Shown piece by piece: positions 1 to 9,519 of a DNA stretch of 64,000 nt. The translations under genes were made by a program, and so were the position numbers. Within the stretch, counting starts at the first letter, position 1; every line of letters begins with the position of its first letter. The notes below the pieces were generated by a model. The model searched no databases. It was not told the origin of the DNA and saw only the letters and a list, made by a program, of their open reading frames with translations. The stretch covers positions 1 through 64,000 of the forward strand of contig NZ_CP016033.1 in assembly GCF_001663175.1 (NCBI RefSeq), read 5' to 3'. This stretch comes from Erythrobacter neustonensis. GTDB lineage: Bacteria; Pseudomonadota; Alphaproteobacteria; Sphingomonadales; Sphingomonadaceae.

Positions 1-258
1 CGGATCGGCATTCCCCGCGATGCCTTCGTCGAGCAGATTGGCGTGCCACCTGACGACTTCACTCAGGAGATGATCCGGCGCTGGTCGAAAAAACAGGCAC
101 TCGTCGAAGCCGTCAATGACGCATGGCTGCTGATCGGCGTCGTGACTGCGCTTGCGGTCATTCTGGTCTTCTTCGTTCGCCGGTTGCCGCCGCCCAGCGC
201 GGCGACCGATCCGTTGCAGGCGCATGATCCGGCTTGGTTTTGGTCTGATCGACCATGA
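1..258 (+). CDS. C-terminal end of an MFS drug exporter (DHA2/EmrB-like), partial
   Basis: The reading frame is open from the first base and stops with TGA at 256-258, so only the last 85 residues are present. They hold a charged loop (RRWSKKQALVEAVNDAW), one final transmembrane helix (LLIGVVTALAVILVFFVRRL) and a short proline-rich cytoplasmic tail. A loop with Q-A-L followed by a ND-A-F/W motif, then a last helix ending in RR, is typical of the carboxyl end of 14-helix DHA2 exporters such as EmrB. The specific substrate cannot be told from this fragment. The gene runs in from outside the window and may belong with an EmrA-like adaptor upstream. Confidence 0.6.
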   Translation, partial: RIGIPRDAFVEQIGVPPDDFTQEMIRRWSKKQALVEAVNDAWLLIGVVTALAVILVFFVRRLPPPSAATDPLQAHDPAWFWSDRP

Positions 259-578
259 CACCTGCAAGATTTCAGGGATGACGGTGACAGAGTGATGCGG
301 TCGTGGCCGCTTGCCACTGCTTCAAATTTTGGGACTCTCGCTGAATTACTGCGCAAATAGCTAGAGCGCGCGGTCATTCTGCGCTTCGCCCTGCCAAAAA
401 ATCGCCGAGTACCGTTCGTTTTAGATTAGCGATCCGTCATCTTTCAATATATTCAGAATCGACTGAACAAACTCCCCGGTGATCTACTTATGATGGCGGG
501 CGCTTGACGCCCTATCGATCCCAACGACAATGGCGATGAAGTTTTCATTACCTATGTTACTATCCGGGCGAGTAAATT
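259..578. other. Non-coding gap, AT-richer than surroundings
   Basis: About 320 bases without a convincing gene separate the transporter tail from the sucrose-phosphate synthase reading frame. Base composition is visibly lower in G+C than the genes on either side, particularly from about 330 to 580. No tRNA fold, strong terminator hairpin or clear sigma-70 promoter pair was recognised. It may hold the promoter of the downstream sugar cassette and, with the similar gap after that cassette, may mark the edge of an acquired segment. Confidence 0.5.
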
Positions 579-2683
579 ATGAGAATTATGTCAATCGCCC
601 TCGGCGGCTGTATCAGCGCATGTCCCGAATACGGGATCACGCAGGATACCGGCGGGCACATCGCCTATATCCTGGGAGAGATGATCGCGCTTGCCGAGCG
701 TGATGATGTCGCCTCTGCCGAGATCGTGACCCGGCTGTTCGATTGCGCCGCGCTCGATCGCAAGCATGCCGAAATCCGCGAAGACATCTCCGACAAGTTG
801 ATGATCACCCGGATCGACAGCGGCAACCGGAACTATCTTGCGAAGGAAAAGCTGGCTGCGGATCGCGCTGCCTTCACCGCCGCCTGATTGCCGACCTGAC
901 GACCCGCACGCATCGCCCCGATATCATTCACGCGCACTTTGCCGACGCTGCCGAGGTGGCCAAAGCGGTGCGCGACGTTTTCGGCATCCCCTTCATCTAC
1001 ACCGCGCATTCGCTCGGGCGTGACAAGGCCGCATCGCTCGACGTCATCGACCAAGCCATGAATTCGCGGATCGCGGAGGAAATCGCCGCGATCGTGTCTG
1101 CGGACGCGATCGTCGGGTCGTCGCGCGATGAATGCGAACGACAATTGCTCGCCTATCCCGGCGCCCGCATCGGCACGATCCACCGGATCACTCCGGGCAC
1201 CCGCACTCAGGCCATCGATCACCGCGCCAAGGCGCAGGTACTCATCGCACCGTTCCTGCGCGACCCTACGCGTCCGGTCATTCTCGCGATTGCGCGGCCG
1301 GTTTGGAAAAAGAACATCGCCGCGCTGGTCGAGGCCTTCGGCAATGATCCGCATCTCAAAGCATCGGCAAATCTCGTCATCGTCGCGGGCCAGCGCCGGA
1401 ATGCTGAAACGTGCGACACCGAACAGAGCGACGTGTTCCGCGATCTGGTGGAGCGGATCGACGCCCATGATCTGTACGGCAGCGTTGCCTATCCCAAGCA
1501 CCACGACGACGAACATATCGCCGGGCTCTACCAACTGGCGGCCTCCAGCCGCGGCGTATTCGTGAACCCTGCCCTGATCGAACCCTATGGCCTGACGGTG
1601 GTCGAAGCGGCCGCCTATGGCCTGCCGGTGGTCGCGACGCGTTACGGCGGTACAGTCGATACGGTAACCGAGCTTGGCCACGGCGAGCTTGTCGACCCGC
1701 GCTCTCCGCAGGATATTGCTGCAGCCATCCGCCGCCTTCTGGATGATAGCGCCTATTGGGACCAATGCGCCGCAAACGGACAATCCAACGCGCAGGCGCA
1801 CACGTGGGCTGCCTTTGCCGACCAGTTCACGACCATTGCCCGCAGCATCATCGCGCCAGCCGCAATCACGACGGCGGCGGAGCCAATTGGTGTTGCGCCG
1901 CGTTACCTTTTGGCATGTGACCTCGATAACACCCTGACAGGCTGTGCCGCTGGCGCCGCGAAGTTTCGCAAGATGCTCGAAAGCCGGCCGAACATCGTCT
2001 TTGCGGTTGCGACCGGTCGGTCGCTGGTCGAAGCACGCAGGCTGATGCGACAGTGGGATCTGCCCGAGCCTGCGGTCTGGATCACCGACGTGGGCACCCG
2101 GATCTATTGGCCCGGCGAATATGGCCGGGGCAAGACACGTCGTTTCCGCGAAATGTCACGAGCGATTGGGAGACAGCGGAAATTTTCGCCGCCGCCGATC
2201 GGATCGATGGTCTGACGCTGCAGCCGCATTACGATCAGAACAGCGTCAAATGTTCGTGGTTCTACAACGATCCTGCCAGCGTCGAGGCGCTGCGCCGGGC
2301 GATCGATGCAAGGCAATTATCCGCACGCGTGATTGCAAGCCACGGGCGCCTGCTCGATGTGCTTCCGCGCGAGGCAGGAAAGGGCGCAGCGGTTCTGCAT
2401 TGCCGCGCAGTTGCAGATTGCGCGATCACACATTCTTGCCGCCGGCGACAGCGGCAATGACATCGACATGCTGCACGCCGCATCGCATCCGATCGTGGTT
2501 GCCAACCGGTCGCCGGAGATGGCTGAATGGATCGCGGACAACCGCGTCCATCTGTCCCCTGCAATGAATGCTCACGGCGTCGTCGAAGGAGCCGAGGCAT
2601 TCTTCGCCTGCAAGTCGCGGCCCCGCCTCCCCTCGCTCGAACGGGACACCGTTGGCCTGTCGCTCGCAAGGCTGGCGGCATGA
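579..2683 (+). pseudogene. Bidomain sucrose-phosphate synthase, broken by at least 3 frameshifts
   Basis: Sucrose-phosphate synthase joins UDP-glucose and fructose-6-phosphate; a fused HAD-type phosphatase domain would release sucrose, a common compatible solute. Three reading frames together give the protein. Frame one (579 to about 880) has the GT-B N-terminus with the glycine-rich DTGGH. Frame two (about 885-2160) has DIIHAHFADAAEVAK, then the GT4 nucleotide-sugar site with EPYGLTVVEAAAYGLPVVAT, then the start of the HAD domain (ACDLDNTLTG). The HAD domain continues in a third frame to about 2400 and ends in a fourth segment with the HAD motif AAGDSGNDIDML. Frame changes lie near 885, 2160 and 2390; the first two need one added base each. 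Restored, the product would be about 700 residues, the size of known bidomain enzymes. The stop overlaps the next start (ATGA). It is either a true pseudogene or an intact gene with base-calling errors. Confidence 0.8.
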
Positions 2684-3818
2684 GCAAGCAACCTGTCGGA
2701 TATTTCGTCCACCATCAGGGCCGCGGCCATGCCGAGCGCGCGGCGGCGCTACTCAATGTCCTTGTGCAAGACCGACCGGTCGAAATCTTTACCGCGCGAC
2801 CCGAGATTTTCACCCGCCTCGATCCAGCGATAGGCGTCACGCGAATTCCGTCGCTGTTCGAGCCAACCGGCGAGGAGGCGGTCAACATGCGCAGCCTGCC
2901 CGAGCCGGCGATGACCCACTGCGCACCGCTTGGCTGGCCGACCATTCGCACCGCGATGGCAAGCATCGCAGGCTGGTTCGGCCAAGCCAATCCCGCGTTG
3001 TTCGTGACCGATGTTTCCGCAGAACTGGGGCAGCTTGCCCGGCTATGTTCGGTCCCGCATGTCGCAGTCCTGCAGCACGGTCGGCGCGGCGATATCGGGC
3101 ACATGGCGGCTACGAAAGCGCAGTGGGGATCATCGCGCCTTATGCGCGGAGGCTCGAACAGGACGACCGACCGGCATGGATGCTGGCCAAGACCCACTAT
3201 GCGCCCGGCCTCGGTATCGACGTGCCGAAGCTTCCAGCCGCGACGATGCCCGGCGCGCGCTGGGCTTGCCGCTTGATGCAAGGATCGTCTGCGTGGTTGG
3301 CGGCGGCGGCGGCGAAGGCTTGCCCAGTACCCGCTCACGCTCGGCGCGCGCAGGACCCGCATTCGCATTGGTTCACGCTCGGCAAGGTGACCAGCGAATG
3401 GCACGAAACCCCGCCCGGCAATCTCACTCATCTGGGCTGGATGAACAACGCGGCCGAATGGATCGCGGCGGCTGACCGGATCGTTTCGAGCTGCGGCAAC
3501 ACCACCGTCCACACCGTGCTCGCCGCGCGCAAGCCCTGGATCGTGGTGCCCGAATGGCGCTATTTCGACGAGCAACTGTGCAAGGCCGAGGCGCTGGAAA
3601 AGGCGGGCCTTGCGGCGATGTCGCCCCATTGGCCATCCCACCGCGACGGCTGGCAGGCCTTGTGGGAGGTTGCCGATGCGATCGACACCGCCGCGCAGGC
3701 ACAGTTCATCGATGCCGATGCGGCCGCCCATACAGCACAATGGCTCGACAGTCTTGCCACCTCGCTGTGGGACGACGCTCCGATCAACGCCCTTCCTTCC
3801 ATGAAAGCTATCGCATGA
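2680..3818 (+). pseudogene. GT28/MurG-like glycosyltransferase, broken by about 4 frameshifts
   Basis: The gene starts at an ATG overlapping the stop of the sucrose-phosphate synthase. The N-terminus (GYFVHHQGRGHAERA) is a GT-B nucleotide-sugar transferase start with the glycine-rich loop seen in MurG/GT28-like enzymes. The later part has a glycine run (VCVVGGGGGEG) and the C-terminal donor-site region (DRIVSSCGNTTVHTVLAARK, then PWIVVPEWR). Coding shifts from the first frame to others near 3110, 3240, 3325 and 3350. Each change can be repaired by adding one base, giving about 380 residues. No in-frame nonsense substitution was noticed in the conserved blocks. Substrate unknown; tight coupling to sucrose-phosphate synthase suggests a role in making or extending a sucrose-type or glucosyl product. 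Its stop overlaps the next gene start. Confidence 0.7.
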
Positions 3819-4720
3819 CCGTATCGATCTGCACTCTTGCGCACGGCCGCGCGGCGCATCTCACCAATCTGGTGCTGGGGCTTATCCAGTCCGATACCCA
3901 CCCCGATGAACTGGTGATCGCAGTGATGCAGGACGAGCCCTACGACCTGCCCGATACCCCGTTCTCCGTTCATCAGCTGATGCTCACCGGCACCAGCATC
4001 CCTCTGGCCCGCGCGCGCAATATGGCAGCCCGCAAGGCATCCGGCGATTTGCTGATTTTCCTCGACGTCGACTGCATTCCCGCCCCCGCCTGCGTGTCGG
4101 ACTACATCGCCGCAAGCCAATCGGCGGACGGCGTTCTGATGGGCGAGGTCGGCTATCTGACGAAGGATGCGACCGACACTGGAATCGATTTCGAGCGGTT
4201 CGAGAAGGTCGCGGTGCAGCACGCCGATCGGGGCGGACCGCCTGAAGGCCTTTTGGGCGCTTGCGAGGACTACCGCTGCTTCTGGTCGCTGAACTTTGCC
4301 ATTTCGGCGGAATGCTTTGCAGCCTCCGGCGGATTTGACGAAGCTTTCGATGGCTATGGCGGCGAAGATACCGACTTTTCGCGCACGCTTTTCGAACAAG
4401 GCGTGCCGCTGTGGTGGGTGAGAGGCGCAAAGGCCTATCACCAATACCATCCGCATTTCATGCCTCCGGTGCATCATCTCGACAGTGTCCTTGCCAACGC
4501 GGCAACGTTTGCGCGCAAATGGGGTCATCCGACGATGGACCATTGGCTGCGGGCGTTCGCGTTGATGGGGTTGATCGAGCAGACCGAGGATGGCGGTCGC
4601 AAATTGCGCGAGCCGGGCGAGCGCGAATTTGCGATGACCCGGCAGCAGGCCGACCAGCCCTATGCCAGCACTGCGGTCGTGCTGGCTGCGTTGGAGGCCG
4701 AGGCGCTCGCCGCAGCGTGA
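3815..4720 (+). CDS. Family 2 glycosyltransferase with galactosyltransferase-like C-terminus
   Basis: A 301-residue GT-A fold enzyme starting at an ATG that overlaps the stop of the preceding gene (ATGA), so it is probably translated with it. The N-terminal beta strand MTVSICTLAHGR is followed by a DxD-type metal and nucleotide-sugar site in IFLDVDCIP (about residue 87). The C-terminal block GGFDEAFDGYGGEDTDF is the acceptor/metal motif of the galactosyltransferase-type GT2 C-terminal domain. There are no membrane helices, so it should act in the cytoplasm. The last 61 bases overlap the convergent GT4 gene on the other strand. Donor and acceptor cannot be predicted. Unlike the two genes before it, this one is intact. 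Confidence 0.85.
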   Translation: MTVSICTLAHGRAAHLTNLVLGLIQSDTHPDELVIAVMQDEPYDLPDTPFSVHQLMLTGTSIPLARARNMAARKASGDLLIFLDVDCIPAPACVSDYIAASQSADGVLMGEVGYLTKDATDTGIDFERFEKVAVQHADRGGPPEGLLGACEDYRCFWSLNFAISAECFAASGGFDEAFDGYGGEDTDFSRTLFEQGVPLWWVRGAKAYHQYHPHFMPPVHHLDSVLANAATFARKWGHPTMDHWLRAFALMGLIEQTEDGGRKLREPGEREFAMTRQQADQPYASTAVVLAALEAEALAAA

Positions 4721-5814
4721 TGATCGTCGCCGGCAGAGGCGGCTGCGCCGGCCACTGCTGCGTGATACAGGCGTTCGTAACCGGCAATCATCGATTGCGT
4801 GGAAAACAGCCGCTGCGCGCGCGCGCGGCAGTCGTCGCGGTTGATCCGCCAGACATTGCGCATCGCCTGTGCCAGCGCGCCGACATCGCCTTGGGGAACC
4901 AAAAAGCCGCAGTGCCCGACGACTTCGGGTAAGGCGCCATTGCCAAACGCACACACGGGCGTGCCGCAAGCGAGCGCTTCGGCCGCCACCAGTCCGAAGG
5001 GTTCGTCCCACATCGGCGTTATCACCACGCCGAGCGCCGAACCGACTTCGCGCGCGAGCTCCTTTGCAGTCCGGTGGCCGCAATAAGTGACCGCGTCGGT
5101 CAACAATGGTGCCACTTCGACGGAGAAATATTGCTCGTCCTCGATGGGCCCAAACAGACGCAGCGAGGCGCCAGCGGCCAAAGCGGCCCGCACCGCAAAA
5201 TGGGTGCCCTTGCTGGGCGTGATCCGGCCCGACCACACGAAATGGGCCGAACGCTGGCTGAGCGGCGACCAGAGTGCCGTATCGATCCCGTTGTGCACCT
5301 CATGCAGATGCTGATGATGCGTGGGCTGCCAATTGGTGTGCTGCGCCGCCGATGGCAATGTGAACCTCATCCAAGGCAGTGCGAGGTGGCGTTCGGTGGC
5401 GGCGCCGATCGTGTCGAAGGGCGGAACATGGTGCGACGTTACGCAGGCAACCTTGTCGCGCGCCGCCCACTCGATGATATCCGGGGACAGCGAATTGTTG
5501 TGAGCCACATCGAACCCGCCGGTTCTTACCCCCTCCCATCCTGCCGCAAAAGCCGCGCGCTGCCATCCGAGCAATTCCGCGGTGCCGCGCCATTGGGCCC
5601 ACGGCAGCACGGCCTCGTAGGGCGCGGCGCAGATCGGAAAAAGCTGCGGATCGTCGGACCCTTGCGCTGCAAACAGGGTGACATCGTGCCCGCTGGCGCG
5701 CAACCCGTCGCACAGCAGCCGGCAATGCGCTTCCATACCCCCCATGAAGGGTTCACGAATGGCGTGGCGGACATGTGCGAATACAGCGATTTTCAAGAGA
5801 TTTCCGATCCTCAT
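4660..5814 (-). CDS. Family 4 glycosyltransferase
   Basis: A 384-residue GT-B glycosyltransferase facing the three sugar-transfer genes. It has the N-terminal strand LLKIAVFAHVRH, the acceptor loop FMGGMEAHCRLLCDGL, the linker VWSGRITPSKG (about residue 220) and the EX7E donor motif region EPFGLVAAEALACGTPVCAF (about 290). The listed start is an ATG at 5814, but a TTG at 5796 would give the more usual start just before KIAVFAH and is equally possible. The C-terminal 20 residues are alanine/serine rich, lie in the 61-base overlap with the convergent GT2 gene, and look like low-constraint tail. Location beside sucrose-phosphate synthase suggests a shared glycoside pathway, but this is inference. 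Confidence 0.85.
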   Translation of the reverse strand: MRIGNLLKIAVFAHVRHAIREPFMGGMEAHCRLLCDGLRASGHDVTLFAAQGSDDPQLFPICAAPYEAVLPWAQWRGTAELLGWQRAAFAAGWEGVRTGGFDVAHNNSLSPDIIEWAARDKVACVTSHHVPPFDTIGAATERHLALPWMRFTLPSAAQHTNWQPTHHQHLHEVHNGIDTALWSPLSQRSAHFVWSGRITPSKGTHFAVRAALAAGASLRLFGPIEDEQYFSVEVAPLLTDAVTYCGHRTAKELAREVGSALGVVITPMWDEPFGLVAAEALACGTPVCAFGNGALPEVVGHCGFLVPQGDVGALAQAMRNVWRINRDDCRARAQRLFSTQSMIAGYERLYHAAVAGAAASAGDDHHAAASASASNAASTTAVLA

Positions 5815-6238
5815 CGACCGCTACGAACTAAGCGAAGGGGGATCGGATTGTTCCGAGGTCCGGCTCCTTGTCGACAATCGCCAAGACGGGCCAGAGACGA
5901 GCCCTACGAATATTCGAGCAGTCACGCGGCACGTTTTCGCAAAGCAACTTTCCAGAATTAAAGACGGGCTCAATTCCCAGGGGGCGTCGAGAAAATAAGG
6001 CGAACGACTTTTGGAAATTTAGAACGCCGCTTGTTTTTGTATTTTTTAAGAACTTTGGATTGTAATTTTCCGAATTCGCAATTTCAAATATTCCTATGTC
6101 CGCCTAATCTTCAACCCAAATTCTCAAATATCCGGAATTATGCCCTCGCACTCGAGGACCCGGATTTATCTTTTCTGATCTGAAACCTTCCATCCTTCGC
6201 GCACTTAGATTGGCATGCCCCCACGGCATCGATGATCC
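5815..6238. other. AT-rich intergenic region, no gene recognised
   Basis: 424 bases between the divergently placed GT4 and helicase genes. The stretch from about 6000 to 6180 is strikingly rich in A and T for this genome, with T-runs at about 6030-6055. No reading frame here looks coding and no tRNA or rRNA signature is seen. It probably carries promoters for both flanking genes. Together with the gap at 259-578 it brackets the sugar-transfer cassette with low-G+C DNA. Confidence 0.5.
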
Positions 6239-9200
6239 ATGCGCCGCATCGGCTGCAGCTTGAGGTATGCGATTTTTATGCAAGCAGTCGACAGTCGCAG
6301 CGCTAGCGAAGCCCGTCCCCGCGCCAACACATCAAAGCCAGTCGCGTCGTCATTGCTGAGGATCGCGGTGCGGATCGTCGAAGAGTCCGATAATTGCGCG
6401 CTGCTTTATATCGCCACCGACGAATTTCGCGCACGCACGCTCGCCGAAACGGTTCATGCGCTTGCGCCGATGGCTTGCGTCATCCACCTGTCCGCCAGCG
6501 ATGCCCTGCCCGGCGATGATGCGCCGTCATCCCCGGCAATTGCCGGACAGCGCGTGGCGGCATTGCGCAGGCTCCATGACTGGCATGCCGATCCAAAGGC
6601 TCCCCGCCTGATCTGCATCGCCAGTGCCGGTGCGACGGGGCAAGCCTATGCCGCACCTGATGCCTATGCCGCGATCCCGCCGGTGCTGCGCCCGGGTGAT
6701 CTGCTCGATATGCAGACCTTCGAAGATGATTGCGTCGAACGAGGCTACATCGTCGACGACCGGATCGACGAACCCGGCGAAGTTGCCGTCCGCGGGGGCG
6801 TGGTCGATATCTATCCGGTCGATGCGCCAACGCCGGTGAGGGTCGAGGTCGAGGACGGCCGGATCCTTGCCATCCGCAGCTATGACCCCGCCGACCAACG
6901 CTCGCTCGGCGATCTGGAAAGCGTCGAAATCGGCCGGGCGCAGGAGCCGGGTGTCGCGGGCGGCAACACGCTGCTGTCGCATTTTGCTGCCGCCGGCACG
7001 CTGGTAGAAGAGCGCGGTGTGGCGGCACGGCGGGAAAGCGTGCTCGCGCTGGCCCGCGATGCGGCACGCTTCGGGCGGCGCACCAATACTGCGATCGGCC
7101 AGAAGGATTGGGACGCGGAGGCTGCTGCTTGGTCGACAGCGGACTGGTCGACCGACGATGCCGCGCCGATTCCTCGGTTTGTGGAACGCAAGTCCCCGCT
7201 TGTGGCGCTGGGGCGCATCGCCAAACCCGTTCTGGCGTCCAACGGCCGTGTCATTCTGGTGGGGACGGAGCGCGATTTGCGATTTCTGCGTCCCCGCGTC
7301 GCGCGCCAATTGAAGGCGCCGATCGGATCAGCCGGCGGATGGGCCGAAGCAGCATCGTCACCCGGCGGATCGCTGTTCGCACTCGAAGCGCCAGCCGACG
7401 CAGGCTTCGTTGGCGATGGGCTGCTGGTGGTAGCTGCGGCCGATCTGTTGGGCAGCCGTGCGCTGGTGACTGCGGATGCAGGCGCGATGCCGGAGCATGG
7501 GGCGCTTGGCGGGCTCGCCGAACTCCACGTCGGTGACCTCGTCGTGCACGAAGATTACGGGATAGCGCGCCTGTGCGGGATCGAGCCCCTGCCCGGCGAG
7601 GACGGCACCAGCAGCGATGCGATCGTTCTGGGATTTGCCGGCGACACAAGGCGGCTCGTCCCGGCGCGTGAGGCCAACCGGATCTGGCGCTACGGCAGCG
7701 ACGATGAAGCCGTGGCCTTGGACAAGCTCGACGGGTCTTCGTGGGAGCGCCGCCGCGCGGGCATCGAAGCGGCTTTGGCAGAAACCGCCAAGGGGCTCGT
7801 CGCGCTTGCCGAAACCCGGGCGCAAAGCACCGCGCCTGTAATCGATCCCGACCCGGCAGCCTATGAGCGGTTCGCCAGCACCTTTGGCTTTACCGAAACC
7901 CCCGATCAGGCGCGCGCGATCGCCGCTGTCCGAGCCGACCTTGCATCGGGTAAACCGATGGACAGGCTAGTGATCGGCGATGTCGGATACGGCAAGACCG
8001 AGGTTGCCTTGCGCGCCGCAGCCCTGGTGGCGCTTGCCGGCGGTCAGGCGATCGTGACCGCGCCGACCACTGTTCTGGTCCGGCAACATCTCGCACTGTT
8101 CGAACGTCGCTTCGAAGGGATGGGCGTTGCAGTCGCCGGTCTGTCCCGTTTGTCGAGCGCTGCTGAAAAGAAGGCGGTCAAGGCCGGGCTTGCCGACGGA
8201 TCGATCCAGATCGTCATCGGCACCGCAGCGGTGGCCGCGAAGGGCGTGACCTATGCCAACCTTCAACTGGTGGTGATCGATGAGGAGCAGCGCTTCGGCG
8301 CCGCTGACAAGACGCGACTGCGGGCCTTGCATGACGGCCACATGCTGACCCTTTCGGCAACCCCGATCCCGCGCACCCTGCAATCGGCGCTTGTCGGCCT
8401 TCAGCAGATGTCGGTCATCGCCACCCCTCCCGCGCGCCGCCAGCCGATCCGCACCACGGTCGAAAGCTGGGACGATGGCCATGTCCGGGCCGCTCTGCTG
8501 CGCGAACGTGCCAGACGCGGACAGAGCTTCGTGGTCGTCCCCAGGATTGAGGATATGCCCGCTATTGCCGTGCGATTGGCGAAGCTGTTTCCCGAAGGCG
8601 AAATCATCGAAGCCCATGGCAAGATGGCGCCCGATGCGCTCGATGCGGCGATGACCGATTTTGCCGCAGGGCGCGGCGATGTCCTGCTGGCGACGAACAT
8701 CATCGAGGCCGGACTGGATGTGCCGCGTGCCAATACCATGATCGTGTGGCGCGCTGACCGGTTCGGCCTGTCGCAATTGCACCAGTTGCGCGGCCGGGTG
8801 GGTCGTGGCGGTCGGCGCGGGCAGATTTTGCTGCTGACCGATGGCAATGCCGTGATCGCCGACGCGACGCTGAAGCGCCTGCGAACCCTGCAGGCGTTCG
8901 ACCGTCTGGGCGCAGGCTTCAGCATCAGCGCCCGCGATCTCGACATGCGCGGTGCGGGAGACCTTTTGGGCGAAAGCCAGACCGGTCACATGAAACTGAT
9001 CGGGGTCGATCTTTATCAGCATCTGCTCGGACAGGCACTGCGCGCCGCGCGCGGCGAGGATGTCGATGATTGGCAACCCGAACTGCGCGTCGGAACCGAA
9101 GGGCATCTGCCCGCCGAATGGCTGCCCGATACCGATCTCAGGTTGCAGATGTATGGGCGCTTTGCGCGGTTGCAGTCGGTCGGCGATGTCGATGTGTTCG

Positions 9201-9484
9201 AGGAGGAACTGGCCGACAGGTTCGGCAGCATTCCCGAGGCTGCACAATCGCTGCTCGCGCTTGTCCGGCTGCGGATCGTTGCGCGTAACGCAGGCATCCG
9301 GCGCATCGATGCGGGCCCGGCAGCGATCGCCCTGACGCCCGGGTCGGACATTGCCTCCGATGCATGGAAAGAGGCCGGGTTCGAGCCTTCGGGCGACCGG
9401 TTGGTGATGAAGACGCACATCGACGATCTGCCCGAACGGCTGTCCTATATCGAGGAGCAGTTGGTAACCGTCAGCGGCGACTAG
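6239..9484 (+). CDS. Mfd-like (TRCF) superfamily 2 helicase, shortened
   Basis: A 1081-residue relative of transcription-repair coupling factor. The N-terminus keeps a reduced UvrB-like region. The block GDLVVHEDYGIARLCGIE (about 430) is the CarD-like RNA-polymerase-interaction domain. The RecG-like motor follows: Walker A GDVGYGKTEVAL (about 580), DEEQ box VVIDEEQRFG (about 680), motif III LSATPIPRTLQSAL and motif VI QLRGRVGRGG (about 850). The C-terminus has the TRCF domain. True Mfd is usually about 1150 residues or more, and the N-terminal part here is divergent, so this may be a second, specialised TRCF paralogue rather than the housekeeping mfd. An internal ATG at 6278 (MQAVDSR) is an alternative start and neither has a strong ribosome site. 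Likely role: moving or removing stalled polymerase, or a repair-linked translocase. Confidence 0.8.
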   Translation: MRRIGCSLRYAIFMQAVDSRSASEARPRANTSKPVASSLLRIAVRIVEESDNCALLYIATDEFRARTLAETVHALAPMACVIHLSASDALPGDDAPSSPAIAGQRVAALRRLHDWHADPKAPRLICIASAGATGQAYAAPDAYAAIPPVLRPGDLLDMQTFEDDCVERGYIVDDRIDEPGEVAVRGGVVDIYPVDAPTPVRVEVEDGRILAIRSYDPADQRSLGDLESVEIGRAQEPGVAGGNTLLSHFAAAGTLVEERGVAARRESVLALARDAARFGRRTNTAIGQKDWDAEAAAWSTADWSTDDAAPIPRFVERKSPLVALGRIAKPVLASNGRVILVGTERDLRFLRPRVARQLKAPIGSAGGWAEAASSPGGSLFALEAPADAGFVGDGLLVVAAADLLGSRALVTADAGAMPEHGALGGLAELHVGDLVVHEDYGIARLCGIEPLPGEDGTSSDAIVLGFAGDTRRLVPAREANRIWRYGSDDEAVALDKLDGSSWERRRAGIEAALAETAKGLVALAETRAQSTAPVIDPDPAAYERFASTFGFTETPDQARAIAAVRADLASGKPMDRLVIGDVGYGKTEVALRAAALVALAGGQAIVTAPTTVLVRQHLALFERRFEGMGVAVAGLSRLSSAAEKKAVKAGLADGSIQIVIGTAAVAAKGVTYANLQLVVIDEEQRFGAADKTRLRALHDGHMLTLSATPIPRTLQSALVGLQQMSVIATPPARRQPIRTTVESWDDGHVRAALLRERARRGQSFVVVPRIEDMPAIAVRLAKLFPEGEIIEAHGKMAPDALDAAMTDFAAGRGDVLLATNIIEAGLDVPRANTMIVWRADRFGLSQLHQLRGRVGRGGRRGQILLLTDGNAVIADATLKRLRTLQAFDRLGAGFSISARDLDMRGAGDLLGESQTGHMKLIGVDLYQHLLGQALRAARGEDVDDWQPELRVGTEGHLPAEWLPDTDLRLQMYGRFARLQSVGDVDVFEEELADRFGSIPEAAQSLLALVRLRIVARNAGIRRIDAGPAAIALTPGSDIASDAWKEAGFEPSGDRLVMKTHIDDLPERLSYIEEQLVTVSGD

Positions 9485-9519
9485 CGGCCCTCACTGCGCC
9501 GCGCCTTCCGAACCTTTCG

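Noticed and set aside
833-1801. Long minus-strand frame of 322 codons
   Set aside because: It lies antisense to the frameshifted sucrose-phosphate synthase, is arginine-rich without any family motif, and is explained by high G+C codon usage of the real gene.
579-5814. Considered as a genomic island with integrase or att sites
   Set aside because: No integrase, transposase, tRNA or direct repeat was found at either border; only the AT-rich flanks support transfer.
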